Shown: positions 1-6,183, numbered from the stretch's first letter. The stretch: DNA of 16,517 nt from CAYZPE01 sp046050145 (GCA_046050145.1 JBJOQC010000049.1:1-16517); one strand, 5' to 3'. Made by a program: numbers and translations. The notes: generated by a model from the sequence alone, not told the origin.

Positions 1-364
1 TTATTGTATTTTTGAAATTTTCGAGAAGGCTAACTTCTAATTTTTCCATCTCTCTATGATAAGTATCCTTTGAGGCAATATCTCCGTCACCGTTGAAGGG
101 GTCAATAGAATATAGTATACCCTCCTTATCCTTTATAGCAGAAGCAAGAACGTATGATGACTTACCCTTCCAGGATCCTATTTCACAAATAATAGGTCGG
201 GAAGATTTAATATTATTTGAAAGATCGAATAGCTCAATAGCCTCAATTGATAATAGCCATCCATCGATATTTTCCAGATGGGGAATTTTATTTAAGATGG
301 ATTGCTGATGGTGGTAATTATCAAGTGAAGTTGATTTAATTTTATATTCCGGATAGAGCGACAT
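1..364 (-). CDS. Class I SAM-dependent methyltransferase, N-terminal part (cut by window edge)
   Basis: The minus strand is open from an ATG at 364 to the left edge, giving the first 121 residues; the C-terminus lies outside the window. Residues 61-70 read EIGSWKGKSS, a glycine-rich motif I for S-adenosylmethionine binding. Residues 86-90 (SIDPF) give the acidic end of strand beta-2, with D88 as the likely ribose-binding residue. The pattern resembles the Methyltransf_24-like families found in CPR glycosylation and surface-polysaccharide loci, but the substrate cannot be read from this part. No Shine-Dalgarno is visible upstream. Methyltransferase identity is likely; the target is unknown. 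Confidence 0.75.
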   Translation of the reverse strand, partial: MSLYPEYKIKSTSLDNYHHQQSILNKIPHLENIDGWLLSIEAIELFDLSNNIKSSRPIICEIGSWKGKSSYVLASAIKDKEGILYSIDPFNGDGDIASKDTYHREMEKLEVSLLENFKNTI

Positions 365-481
365 GTGTAATTATATATTTAGGAAAAAATTCTCTTCTTG
401 GTGCGCTTGTGGGCGCGTCCGCGAAGTGAATTTCAGCTTTTTTAGTACAAAGCTGCGCTTTTATAAAAAACTTAAATTCAA

Positions 482-499
482 CTGCTGGACTTGGACTCG
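482..499 (-). repeat. Copy of tRNA-Gln 3' end (18 bases identical to 659-676)
   Basis: CTGCTGGACTTGGACTCG at 482-499 is identical to 659-676, the 3' part of tRNA-Gln (discriminator, acceptor 3' strand and most of the T arm). Identity stops at 500 and no D arm or anticodon arm follows, so this is a fragment and not a second tRNA gene. A copied tRNA 3' end is the usual scar of site-specific integration, but no integrase is present here. The 365-658 gap otherwise holds no gene I can support. Confidence 0.6.
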
Positions 500-621
500 G
501 TCAGGAATAAAATTATTTCATAATTTTTTCACGACCCTAACTCGCCGACAAGTCCTCACTTGGTTCGTCTTGTGTACCGGCTCCGTCTTTCTCGTCCAAG
601 TCCTGACAAGTAACCGAACAT

Positions 622-651
622 AATTTTTAATAAAGGGTTTTATTAAAAATT
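622..651. repeat. AT-rich 13-bp inverted repeat 3' of tRNA-Gln
   Basis: Arms 622-634 and 639-651 are perfectly complementary around a GGGT loop. The repeat sits 8 bases beyond the tRNA 3' end, on the trailer side. It could be a weak terminator or a processing hairpin for the tRNA transcript; it has no GC-rich core and no clean T-tract, so its function is uncertain. Confidence 0.4.
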
Positions 652-658
652 TCGTTTG

Positions 659-729
659 CTGCTGGACTTGGACTCGAACCAAGATACTCGCCTCCAGAGG
701 GCGAAGTCCTACCATTAGACGATCCAGCA
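659..729 (-). tRNA. tRNA-Gln (anticodon CTG)
   Basis: The reverse complement folds into a complete cloverleaf of 71 nt. The 7-bp acceptor stem is TGCTGGA with TCCAGCA, and the D arm starts GTCTAATGG. The anticodon stem TCGCC/GGCGA encloses the loop CTCTGGA, giving anticodon CTG, which reads CAG (Gln). The T arm is CTTGG-TTCGAGT-CCAAG. A U1-A72 first pair and G73 discriminator are typical of bacterial tRNA-Gln. CCA is not encoded (G73 is followed by CAA), so a CCA-adding enzyme is needed. No convincing promoter was identified upstream. Confidence 0.93.
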
Positions 730-733
730 ATAT

Positions 734-836
734 AATAGCTTTGAGCTATTAGTTATCAGCTTCTAGTTTTAAAACTAACAGCTAACATCTAAAAGCCAAC
801 AGCTTCTAAACGATACTTAAAATTTAGCTTTTATTC
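734..836. repeat. AGCT/TTAG-rich degenerate intergenic repeat
   Basis: This AT-rich stretch is built from degenerate variants of a GCTGTTAGCTTTTA-like unit on the minus strand. It includes the perfect 14-bp palindrome TAGTTTTAAAACTA (764-777) and the palindromic AGCTTTGAGCT (737-747). A related string, GGCTCAAAGCTGTTAG, occurs near 11138, just past the end of rnj. No ORF or RNA gene is visible. It is probably a decayed simple or dispersed repeat. Confidence 0.4.
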
Positions 837-840
837 AAGT

Positions 841-869
841 AAAAACCCGCGTACAGTTGTGCGCGGGTT
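841..869 (-). terminator. Intrinsic terminator of the 135-aa gene
   Basis: Stem AACCCGCG (844-851) pairs with CGCGGGTT (862-869), with further inner pairing around an AGTT loop. On the minus strand it is followed by TTTTT. It lies 23 bases past the stop of the gene ending at 892. Confidence 0.85.
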
Positions 870-891
870 GTCGTGTTTTGTTTTTCAGCAT

Positions 892-1299
892 TTAGTTCTT
901 TTTGACCACCAGAAGCAAGCAGAGAGGTGTTTGTCGTTCGGTACGAAAAATTTCGTATACCGGACAAGGAAAGGAAAATTCTGGGTTGATTACAAATCTC
1001 TTGCCTGCTTCGGGTGAGACAAAGAGGAGGGGGACTTCGGTGTTGTCCTCTTCTTCGTAACAATTCTTGATCTCAACTTCATCTTCTTCATCAAAATCAG
1101 GAAGAGGTGACTCGGAAATTTCACGTTCGACCCGGTCATGCTCTTTTTGACTGATTGCTCCTTGTCTCAAAAGAAAAAGGATGTTTTTATACCCTTCGTC
1201 TTTCGAACAGATCGGAACAGAAGACTCTATTCCTCGATCGTTAAACCACAGCGTTGCTATCTGTCTGCAGGTATGAATCTTGAGGGTGACTGTTGCCAC
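892..1299 (-). CDS. Hypothetical 135-aa acidic protein
   Basis: I do not recognise a family. The start is GTG at 1299, chosen because AGGAG (1307-1311) stands 7 bases upstream. The protein is soluble-looking with no signal peptide or membrane segment. An acidic stretch (DFDEEDEVEIKN, then EEEDN) lies near residues 68-86, and several cysteines are scattered without a CxxC pair. It is a single-gene unit, with promoter TTGACA-16-TACAAT at 1342-1369, a leader of about 36 nt, and the hairpin terminator at 841-869. It is divergent from the PEP-CTERM gene. The complete promoter-SD-ORF-terminator arrangement supports a real gene even without homology evidence. Confidence 0.7.
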   Translation of the reverse strand: MATVTLKIHTCRQIATLWFNDRGIESSVPICSKDEGYKNILFLLRQGAISQKEHDRVEREISESPLPDFDEEDEVEIKNCYEEEDNTEVPLLFVSPEAGKRFVINPEFSFPCPVYEIFRTERQTPLCLLLVVKKN

Positions 1300-1306
1300 T
1301 TTATTT

Positions 1307-1311
1307 CTCCT
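1307..1311 (-). promoter_or_regulatory. Shine-Dalgarno AGGAG of the 135-aa gene
   Basis: AGGAG with a 7-base spacer fixes the GTG start at 1299. Most other genes in the window lack such a site. Confidence 0.75.
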
Positions 1312-1341
1312 GTAAAGATGTGTAGAAAGAGCACTAATAAT

Positions 1342-1369
1342 ATTGTATCATATTTATAATCAATGTCAA
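1342..1369 (-). promoter_or_regulatory. Sigma-70-type promoter of the 135-aa gene
   Basis: On the minus strand, TTGACA (1364-1369) is followed after 16 bases by TACAAT (1342-1347). The predicted start of transcription is near 1335. Confidence 0.7.
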
Positions 1370-1377
1370 TTAAACCA

Positions 1378-1406
1378 TTGACTCTATATATAGTATGTGC
1401 TAGTTT
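1378..1406 (+). promoter_or_regulatory. Possible promoter of the PEP-CTERM gene
   Basis: TTGACT (1378-1383), a 17-base spacer, then TAGTTT (1401-1406). The -10 is weak. If used, it gives a leader of roughly 140 nt before the ATG at 1551. The two promoters here are back to back. Confidence 0.4.
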
Positions 1407-1537
1407 GTCGATTCGTTGTTCTTTGACTTTTTCCTCTTACTGTAGGTTCCGGAAAGGAGTGGACGTATAGACTAATCCGGTTTGTTGTTAGATTTGTTCC
1501 CGGATGTTCTGGGAGTTGTCTGTACCGATTCTGTTTT

Positions 1538-1543
1538 TAGGAG
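1538..1543 (+). promoter_or_regulatory. Shine-Dalgarno TAGGAG of the PEP-CTERM gene
   Basis: TAGGAG with a 7-base spacer to the ATG at 1551. It decides this start over the upstream in-frame TTG at 1482. Confidence 0.75.
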
Positions 1544-1550
1544 ATTTGTT

Positions 1551-2423
1551 ATGAATCGCATCGTTGCATTTTGTGTTCTGTGCGTGTTGTCTGTGGAAGT
1601 TCATGCTGTGACCGTCACGGTCACAAGCTTGGCTCCCGCACCGGCAACTGGCGTGTGGACGATCGAAACTACTGGGGCAACCCCTGGCAGTGGCTCGATC
1701 GTCAACCTCAGTGGTGTTGGTGGCAATCTGGAGGCGAATCAACCTGCAGGCCCAAGTGCGGTCAAGCTCACGACGGGCGCTGACAACAATGATCGTGCCA
1801 ACGTGTTTCTTCGTCAAGACTTCGGTCTGGCAAGTAACATCTTGAACACTCACACCTTCGGGTACTCCTATTTCAAGGAGGCTGTTGGTGATCCTGCTCC
1901 CGCGCCGTCGCTAAAGATTGAAATCTTTTCGGCGGGTGGAACAGGAGACAATTTCGGCGCGCTCATTTATGAGCCCAACTGGAATCAACCTGGTCCTGGT
2001 TCGCAACCTCCACCGACTGGTGGTTGGCAACACCTGTCCATTATCAGTACTACTGGCACAGGTGATGATTCCACGGGTGGTTGGTGGTGGAACGGAGGCT
2101 TCGATCAGCCAAGTGGTAGTGGAGGTGTTCCGATCAAATCACTTTCGGAATGGACAACACTGTTCGCTTCTGATCCTGATTTCACAACCGCACGGGTGGT
2201 TGGTATCGGGGTTGGGCTTGGTTCATTCAATAACAACCAAGTTGGATACTTCGACAATGTGTTCATTGAAGCACCAATCGCTCCATTCAATAATGCTCCG
2301 ACCAATGGTTTCTCGGCAGTTTATGATTTCGAGTCGGCACCCGTAATTCCCGAGCCGGCAAGCGCCACCCTGCTCATGGCAGGAATGGTCGGTTTCGGTC
2401 TTCGAAGGCGGCGCTATGCCTGA
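1551..2423 (+). CDS. PEP-CTERM sorting domain protein (secreted surface protein)
   Basis: This is a 290-aa exported protein. Residues 1-19 form a Sec signal peptide (MNRIVAFCVLCVLSVEVHA, likely cleaved after HA). The mature part is rich in Gly, Thr, Ser, Pro and Trp and looks like a beta-sandwich with no catalytic motif. The C-terminus is a textbook PEP-CTERM tag: PEP at 267-269, a hydrophobic segment at 272-284, and RRRR at 285-288. In known systems an exosortase (XrtA/EpsH family) recognises this tag, cuts it and sends the protein to the cell surface or biofilm matrix; no exosortase is in this window. Base composition differs sharply from its neighbours: 1621-1680 has 36 G+C in 60, whereas 3661-3720 in the ABC permease gene has 20 in 60. 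It has its own Shine-Dalgarno and terminator. It ends in TGA. Horizontal transfer is likely; assembly chimerism needs excluding. Confidence 0.85.
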   Translation: MNRIVAFCVLCVLSVEVHAVTVTVTSLAPAPATGVWTIETTGATPGSGSIVNLSGVGGNLEANQPAGPSAVKLTTGADNNDRANVFLRQDFGLASNILNTHTFGYSYFKEAVGDPAPAPSLKIEIFSAGGTGDNFGALIYEPNWNQPGPGSQPPPTGGWQHLSIISTTGTGDDSTGGWWWNGGFDQPSGSGGVPIKSLSEWTTLFASDPDFTTARVVGIGVGLGSFNNNQVGYFDNVFIEAPIAPFNNAPTNGFSAVYDFESAPVIPEPASATLLMAGMVGFGLRRRRYA

Positions 2424-2455
2424 ATGCTGGTGAGGAAAGAGAGAAAAGGTTTCAT

Positions 2456-2487
2456 AGCCCCGCGCACGAAGTGCGCGGGGCTTTTTT
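2456..2487 (+). terminator. Strong intrinsic terminator of the PEP-CTERM gene
   Basis: A 12-bp stem, AGCCCCGCGCAC (2456-2467) with GTGCGCGGGGCT (2471-2482), has a GAA loop and is followed by a T-run to 2487. Confidence 0.93.
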
Positions 2488-2507
2488 ATGCAAAAAAATC
2501 AATATGC

Positions 2508-2513
2508 TATACT
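2508..2513 (+). promoter_or_regulatory. -10 element of the ABC exporter operon (near-leaderless)
   Basis: TATACT ends 9 bases before the ATG at 2523, so the mRNA would start within a few bases of the start codon. No good -35 is seen. Confidence 0.55.
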
Positions 2514-2522
2514 TGCTATCTT

Positions 2523-3308
2523 ATGATTTCTGTTAAAAATCTTACAAAAAAATTTGGAAAATTTACGGCGGTAGACAATGTTTCTTTTGATGTGAAGAAA
2601 GGAGAGATCTTTGCTTTTCTTGGTCCAAATGGTGCTGGAAAAACAACGACGATAAAAATGCTTACAACAATCCTCCGTCCTACATCAGGAGAAGTTTTTC
2701 TTAATAGTCACAATGTTACAGAAAACCCTAAAGAGACTCGACGCTCTTTTGGAATCGTGTTTCAAGACCCAAGTCTAGATAATGAACTTACTCCGTATGA
2801 AAATATGAAATTTCATGCAATTTTGTACGGACTTTCAAAGGCTCAATACGAAACACGTATACCTGAACTCTTAAAACTCGTTGAGTTATATGACAAAAAA
2901 GATCAGTACGTTAAAAATTTTTCTGGAGGTATGAAGCGCCGACTTGAGATTGCTCGAGGTTTTCTACATCATCCAAAAGTACTTTTTCTTGATGAGCCGA
3001 CACTTGGCCTTGATCCACAAACAAGAAATTTGATGTGGAACTATATAAAAGAGCTTAATAAAAAAGAGGGGATCACGGTATTTTTTACAACGCACCACAT
3101 GGAAGAGGTAGATCGTATGGCACAGCGTATTGCTATCATTGATCATGGAAAAATAATTACCACAGGTTCTCCAGAAGAGATTCGAAAGCAAGCAGGAAAA
3201 CAAACTCTTGAAGAAGCTTTTATTTCACTTACAGGGAGTGCTGTTCGAAATGAGGATGGTAATGTCGGCCTTAATCAGATGAGGGTTACTAGTAGATTGA
3301 TGAAATAA
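2523..3308 (+). CDS. ABC-2 type exporter, ATP-binding protein (DrrA-like)
   Basis: This is a 261-aa cytoplasmic ATPase that would power export through the membrane protein encoded next. Residues 34-41 (GPNGAGKT) are Walker A, Q81 is the Q-loop, FSGGM at 133-137 is the ABC signature, VLFLDEP at 153-159 is Walker B with the catalytic Glu, and H191 is the switch histidine. All key residues are present. The order and the C-terminal extension of about 40 residues match the DrrA/CcmA group of drug, lipid or polysaccharide exporters; the substrate is not deducible. I chose the start at 2523 (MISVKNLTKKFG) because upstream in-frame codons run through the preceding terminator. One base separates it from the permease gene, indicating one transcript and coupled translation. 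Confidence 0.93.
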   Translation: MISVKNLTKKFGKFTAVDNVSFDVKKGEIFAFLGPNGAGKTTTIKMLTTILRPTSGEVFLNSHNVTENPKETRRSFGIVFQDPSLDNELTPYENMKFHAILYGLSKAQYETRIPELLKLVELYDKKDQYVKNFSGGMKRRLEIARGFLHHPKVLFLDEPTLGLDPQTRNLMWNYIKELNKKEGITVFFTTHHMEEVDRMAQRIAIIDHGKIITTGSPEEIRKQAGKQTLEEAFISLTGSAVRNEDGNVGLNQMRVTSRLMK

Positions 3309-3309
3309 T

Positions 3310-4056
3310 ATGAGAACAATTTATATTTTGTGGTTACGTCAGCTTATACGATATTCGCGATCAAAGGCGCGTATGGTTGCATCTCTCGGTCAGCCACTTC
3401 TCTTTTTGTTCGCTTTCGGTTTTGGTCTAAGTCCTATTTATGCAAAAGCTGGAGGAGGAGATTATATACAGTTTATTGCACCAGGTATTATTGCAATGAC
3501 TATTCTTTTTAATTCTGTTTTCTCAGGTCTTGAGATTATTTGGGATAAACAGTTTGGTTTTCTTAAAGAAACTCTTGTTGCTCCGGTGTCACGATTTCAA
3601 ATTGTGGCAGGTAAAATTGCTGGAGGAGCAACTGTTGCTTTTGTACAAGGGTTAATTATTTTTGGTATTACTTTTATTGCAGGTTTTAGAATAGAAAATT
3701 GGGGTTTGGTACCTTTGGGAGTATTTTTTATGATTCTTGTAGCTCTTCTCTTTAGTGCTTTGGGTACCGCTATCGCTGCTCGCATGAATGATATGCAAGG
3801 TTTTCCTCTGATTATGAACTTTCTTATTATGCCGTTATTCTTTTTGTCAGGTGCACTTTTTCCGATTAAGGACTTGCCTCAAGCTTTGCTTTTTATAACA
3901 AAGATTAACCCTCTTTCGTACGGTATTGACGGTATTCGAGGAGCTCTTACTGGATCAAGTTATTTCTCTCTCGGAATTGATTTTATTGTTTTGATGGTTG
4001 TACTTTTTGTGGTAACTGCTTTTGGTGTGTATCAGTTTTCAAAAGTTGAAGCCTAA
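3310..4056 (+). CDS. ABC-2 type exporter, permease (DrrB-like)
   Basis: This is a 248-aa membrane protein with six predicted transmembrane segments, in the ABC2_membrane family. A short basic N-terminus (LRQLIRYSRSKARM) precedes the first helix. The segment FGFLKETLVAPVSR, after the second helix, is the conserved cytoplasmic loop that couples to the ATPase. The late segment INPLSYGIDGIRG is also typical of the family. The start is one base after the stop of the ATPase gene (TAA-T-ATG), without a Shine-Dalgarno, so translation is probably coupled. Together the two genes make a minimal exporter of unknown substrate. No clear terminator follows. Confidence 0.9.
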   Translation: MRTIYILWLRQLIRYSRSKARMVASLGQPLLFLFAFGFGLSPIYAKAGGGDYIQFIAPGIIAMTILFNSVFSGLEIIWDKQFGFLKETLVAPVSRFQIVAGKIAGGATVAFVQGLIIFGITFIAGFRIENWGLVPLGVFFMILVALLFSALGTAIAARMNDMQGFPLIMNFLIMPLFFLSGALFPIKDLPQALLFITKINPLSYGIDGIRGALTGSSYFSLGIDFIVLMVVLFVVTAFGVYQFSKVEA

Positions 4057-4062
4057 AAAGAG

Positions 4063-4068
4063 TATACT
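4063..4068 (+). promoter_or_regulatory. -10 element upstream of the DUF1059 gene
   Basis: TATACT is followed after 8 bases by an ATG that opens a 16-codon ORF, itself ending 3 bases before the DUF1059 start. No good -35 is seen. Confidence 0.45.
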
Positions 4069-4076
4069 AGAGATAG

Positions 4077-4127
4077 ATGTTTCTTAAGGTCGATAATATA
4101 TGTACAAGATTAGTATGTAATTTTTAA
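4077..4127 (+). CDS. Possible 16-aa leader peptide ORF
   Basis: The ORF encodes MFLKVDNICTRLVCNF and stops with TAA at 4125-4127, three bases before the ATG of the DUF1059 gene. Its ATG stands 8 bases after TATACT, like the leaderless starts of neighbouring genes. It could be a leader peptide that feeds ribosomes to the next gene, or a chance ORF. Its length alone gives little support. Confidence 0.25.
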   Translation: MFLKVDNICTRLVCNF

Positions 4128-4130
4128 TAT

Positions 4131-4319
4131 ATGAAATTAGCTTGTAAAGATTTGGATCCTACAACAGCTTGTGATTTTGAAGCACATGGAAATACCAAGA
4201 CAGAAGTTGCTGGTAAAATGTTTGATCATGCGAAGATGGAGCATGCAGACAAGATAGGAGGTATGAATATGTCAGAGGGAGAGGTGGTAAAAATGTTTGA
4301 ATCAAAGGTGAGGGAATAG
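4131..4319 (+). CDS. DUF1059 small protein
   Basis: This 62-aa protein matches the DUF1059 pattern: a start of M-K-L-x-C-K-D-L, a second Cys at 14 followed by an acidic/aromatic pair, then a helix of the type H-x(4)-H (H33, H38). C5, C14 and the histidines (also H19) suggest a small metal site, as proposed for this family; the function is not established. It is a short cytoplasmic protein with no signal peptide. It is followed by its own long hairpin terminator. Transcription probably starts from TATACT at 4063-4068, since no Shine-Dalgarno is present. Confidence 0.8.
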   Translation: MKLACKDLDPTTACDFEAHGNTKTEVAGKMFDHAKMEHADKIGGMNMSEGEVVKMFESKVRE

Positions 4320-4346
4320 TATGGAGCTTTCAAGTGTTGGCTTTTG

Positions 4347-4399
4347 CGTCAAAAATATCAGATAACTACGTTATCCGATATTTTTGACGTGATTTTTTT
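4347..4399 (+). terminator. Long hairpin terminator of the DUF1059 gene
   Basis: The 13-bp outer stem (4347-4359 with 4377-4389) is separated by one A/C mismatch from an inner 6-bp stem (GATAAC/GTTATC) with a TAC loop. It is followed by TTTTTTT at 4393-4399. Confidence 0.85.
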
Positions 4400-4428
4400 A
4401 ATATAAAAATCAGCTTTCAGGAAAAGAA

Positions 4429-4464
4429 AAAAGCCCGAGGCGCGCATATGCGCCTCGGGCTTTT
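4429..4464 (-). terminator. Terminator of the lipoprotein gene
   Basis: A 15-bp stem, 4429-4443 with 4450-4464, is built on GCCCGAGGCGC/GCGCCTCGGGC with flanking A/T runs, so it could work in both directions. It lies 7 bases past the lipoprotein stop. The core is nearly identical to the terminator at 7518-7543. Confidence 0.9.
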
Positions 4465-4471
4465 GGTTTGT

Positions 4472-4918
4472 CTATTGAAGAATGGTTGATTTCTCCATAT
4501 CTTCAAAAAACTCTTGTGCCTTTTTGATTTCTTCTGGGTTTGCCTCCCGGAACATGACGACAGTGTATCCGTCTTTGTGTTCCGTCTTCTCGTCAATCCA
4601 CTTTCCAGGGAAATGTTTCATTAGATGAGCTTTTGCCCAAAACCTTCGATTTCCTGGTTTCAGACGTTCTGATTTCTCACTTGGAGAAACTCCTTCTGGG
4701 ATCACCACTCCTGCATATATGATCCCTTCCTTTTCGATCAGTTTGATGTACCGGCCTTGGTCGAGATCAATTGCATCTTCGGGGATTTGATGCGACTCCT
4801 TCCTAGGATCGTTAGGGTTTGCTGGGGTCTCAGAAACAACCGTCGATTTCTGAGACTCGGTGCCATGTTCTCCGCACCCGACGAGGATGAAGAGGAAAGC
4901 GAACAGGAAGATTTTCAT
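4472..4918 (-). CDS. Putative lipoprotein, 148 aa
   Basis: Residues 1-14 form a hydrophobic signal sequence, and LVGC at 12-15 is a lipobox, so Cys15 would be lipidated and the protein held on the outer face of the membrane. The mature region begins with a polar Ser/Thr/Pro linker (about 16-45), followed by a small charged domain; I do not recognise that domain. The start at 4918 is supported by AGGAG (4925-4929) 6 bases upstream. It is a single-gene unit with promoter TTGACT-17-TATAAT and its own terminator. The domain is of unknown function; lipoprotein status is well supported. Confidence 0.8.
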   Translation of the reverse strand: MKIFLFAFLFILVGCGEHGTESQKSTVVSETPANPNDPRKESHQIPEDAIDLDQGRYIKLIEKEGIIYAGVVIPEGVSPSEKSERLKPGNRRFWAKAHLMKHFPGKWIDEKTEHKDGYTVVMFREANPEEIKKAQEFFEDMEKSTILQ

Positions 4919-4924
4919 TGTAGA

Positions 4925-4929
4925 CTCCT
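4925..4929 (-). promoter_or_regulatory. Shine-Dalgarno AGGAG of the lipoprotein gene
   Basis: AGGAG with a 6-base spacer to the ATG at 4918. Confidence 0.75.
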
Positions 4930-4959
4930 GAGTTTGAGGTTTTCGAACTTTCTATATAT

Positions 4960-4988
4960 ATTATACCAAATTAAGCTAATTAAGTCAA
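4960..4988 (-). promoter_or_regulatory. Promoter of the lipoprotein gene
   Basis: TTGACT (4983-4988), a 17-base spacer and a perfect TATAAT (4960-4965) on the minus strand. The -35 begins directly after the terminator of the upstream MBL gene, so the two units are packed end to end. Confidence 0.85.
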
Positions 4989-4990
4989 AT

Positions 4991-5015
4991 AAAAAACCCC
5001 TGCAACGAGCAGGGG
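4991..5015 (-). terminator. Terminator of the MBL-fold gene
   Basis: CCCCTGC (4997-5003) pairs with GCAGGGG (5009-5015) around a 5-base loop. It is followed on the minus strand by TTTTTT. Confidence 0.88.
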
Positions 5016-5060
5016 GGTGGAAAGATCGATTGGGTTAGGAACATCTCGTGTGCTATTGGG

Positions 5061-6056
5061 TTAGAGCTCGATGCTCTGGTAGTCCCGACAGAGGAAAACG
5101 TTGTTCTTTGAGAGTGAAAGAGGGATAACCCCACCTTTATCTGAGGGGCTTCCTCTGACTTTCTCGAGGAAGGCTAGACCTTCCTCGAGAATTTTCTCAA
5201 CAGTCTCGTCTGTTGACATTGGGTCATGGTGAGTGAGGCCAAGTTTTTTTGCGCCAGTATCAAAAGCTGTCCTGACGCAAAAATCAGCTGTACCATGACC
5301 GAAGCCCGCAGTGACTGTGTCGTAGGTCTTGCGAAGATACTGACTGTCCATTACCAAGAGGTCTGCCTTGCCGATGTGGCGTTTGAAGGCCTGTGACATT
5401 GCATCCTGGTTCTCATGATCAGTCAGAAAAACGAAGACTTTTCCGGTTGGCTCTTCGAATCGGTAGCAGATGGTTCGTTCTGGATGGTTACTGTAAAACA
5501 TCCGGATAACCATACACTCCGACTTTGGAAACCTTCCTTTTTGACCGAAGGGTAAGACGGCGTTTCCATTTTGCGCTCTCTCAAACTGCTCAACTCCGAG
5601 CATTGTCACCCCTCCGGTTGGGTGGGTGACAATGACAGCGGTGTTAGGCGATTTGATCGGCTTCATCGTGAGGTGCGACGCAACCTGACTGAAGTCGACT
5701 GGGAAGAATGGTGGCGCCATAAGACGTTCGAAAACATCTCTTGGACCCATTCCTGCTTCCACAGGTCCCCAGCATGTTACCGGAATAGCCTTGTTGAAGG
5801 TTATCGGTGACAGCAGGAAACCTTGAGTGTGGTCATGGTGGTGGTGCGAAAAAATCGTGTGCACCTCTTTCACACCATGCTGGAGTGCGTTTGTGGAAAA
5901 CGGCAAGTAGCCAGTACCTGCATCTATCGCTAGTGCAGTGTGTTTCGGCAGGAAGTCACTTTCAACCTCTACGCAGGTTGTGTTTCCCCCTGTCTTTGCA
6001 GCTGCAATGTTGAAGATGGGCACTGACCCGCGCGTTCCCCAAAAGGTGATTTTCAT
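5061..6056 (-). CDS. MBL-fold metallohydrolase
   Basis: This 331-aa protein is a probable metal-dependent hydrolase. It opens with MKITFWGTRGSVP, a start typical of MBL proteins of the COG1235/PhnP-like group, and then has GGNTTCVEV and the strand AIDAGTG (43-49). The signature HxHxDH is at 71-76 (H71, H73, D75, H76). Further likely metal ligands lie in FLTDHEN, VMDSQYL, and LTHHDP near the C-terminus. Relatives include cyclic-nucleotide and phosphoribosyl cyclic phosphate phosphodiesterases, so a phosphodiester substrate is plausible but unproven. I placed the start at 6056 and not at the upstream ATG at 6110, because AAAGGA stands 7 bases before it and the family begins there. It is a single-gene unit with a consensus promoter, a UTR of about 50 nt and its own terminator, divergent from the alkD-like gene. 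Confidence 0.88.
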   Translation of the reverse strand: MKITFWGTRGSVPIFNIAAAKTGGNTTCVEVESDFLPKHTALAIDAGTGYLPFSTNALQHGVKEVHTIFSHHHHDHTQGFLLSPITFNKAIPVTCWGPVEAGMGPRDVFERLMAPPFFPVDFSQVASHLTMKPIKSPNTAVIVTHPTGGVTMLGVEQFERAQNGNAVLPFGQKGRFPKSECMVIRMFYSNHPERTICYRFEEPTGKVFVFLTDHENQDAMSQAFKRHIGKADLLVMDSQYLRKTYDTVTAGFGHGTADFCVRTAFDTGAKKLGLTHHDPMSTDETVEKILEEGLAFLEKVRGSPSDKGGVIPLSLSKNNVFLCRDYQSIEL

Positions 6057-6063
6057 ACGTGTG

Positions 6064-6069
6064 TCCTTT
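6064..6069 (-). promoter_or_regulatory. Shine-Dalgarno AAAGGA of the MBL gene
   Basis: AAAGGA with a 7-base spacer decides the start at 6056. Confidence 0.65.
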
Positions 6070-6115
6070 CTGCACACAAGAGAATGTTCCAATTTCAATG
6101 ATCCTTCCAAAAAAG

Positions 6116-6144
6116 ATTATACCACATAATAAATTTAGTTTCAA
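6116..6144 (-). promoter_or_regulatory. Promoter of the MBL gene
   Basis: TTGAAA (6139-6144), a 17-base spacer and TATAAT (6116-6121) on the minus strand. It predicts a start of transcription near 6109. Confidence 0.82.
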
Positions 6145-6177
6145 TGATTTGTATGTTCTAAAAAAATGTAAAAAAGT

Positions 6178-6183
6178 TATAGT
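6178..6183 (+). promoter_or_regulatory. -10 element of the alkD-like gene (leaderless)
   Basis: TATAGT ends 7 bases before the ATG at 6191. There is no Shine-Dalgarno and no good -35. Confidence 0.45.

Noticed and set aside
93..308. 71-aa plus-strand ORF
   Set aside because: It lies opposite the methyltransferase frame, which has clear SAM-binding motifs; this is a shadow.
482..553. Second tRNA gene upstream of the methyltransferase
   Set aside because: Only the 3' 18 bases match tRNA-Gln; no 5' acceptor strand, D arm or anticodon arm can be folded.
518..730. 70-aa minus-strand ORF starting inside the tRNA
   Set aside because: Its first third is translated tRNA-Gln and the rest is repetitive non-coding DNA.
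1482..1550. Longer N-terminus of the PEP-CTERM protein
   Set aside because: It would place 23 extra residues before a clean signal peptide; TAGGAG at 1538 fits the ATG at 1551.
2424..2522. 33-residue N-terminal extension of the ABC ATPase
   Set aside because: It translates through the PEP-CTERM terminator and promoter; the family start is at 2523.
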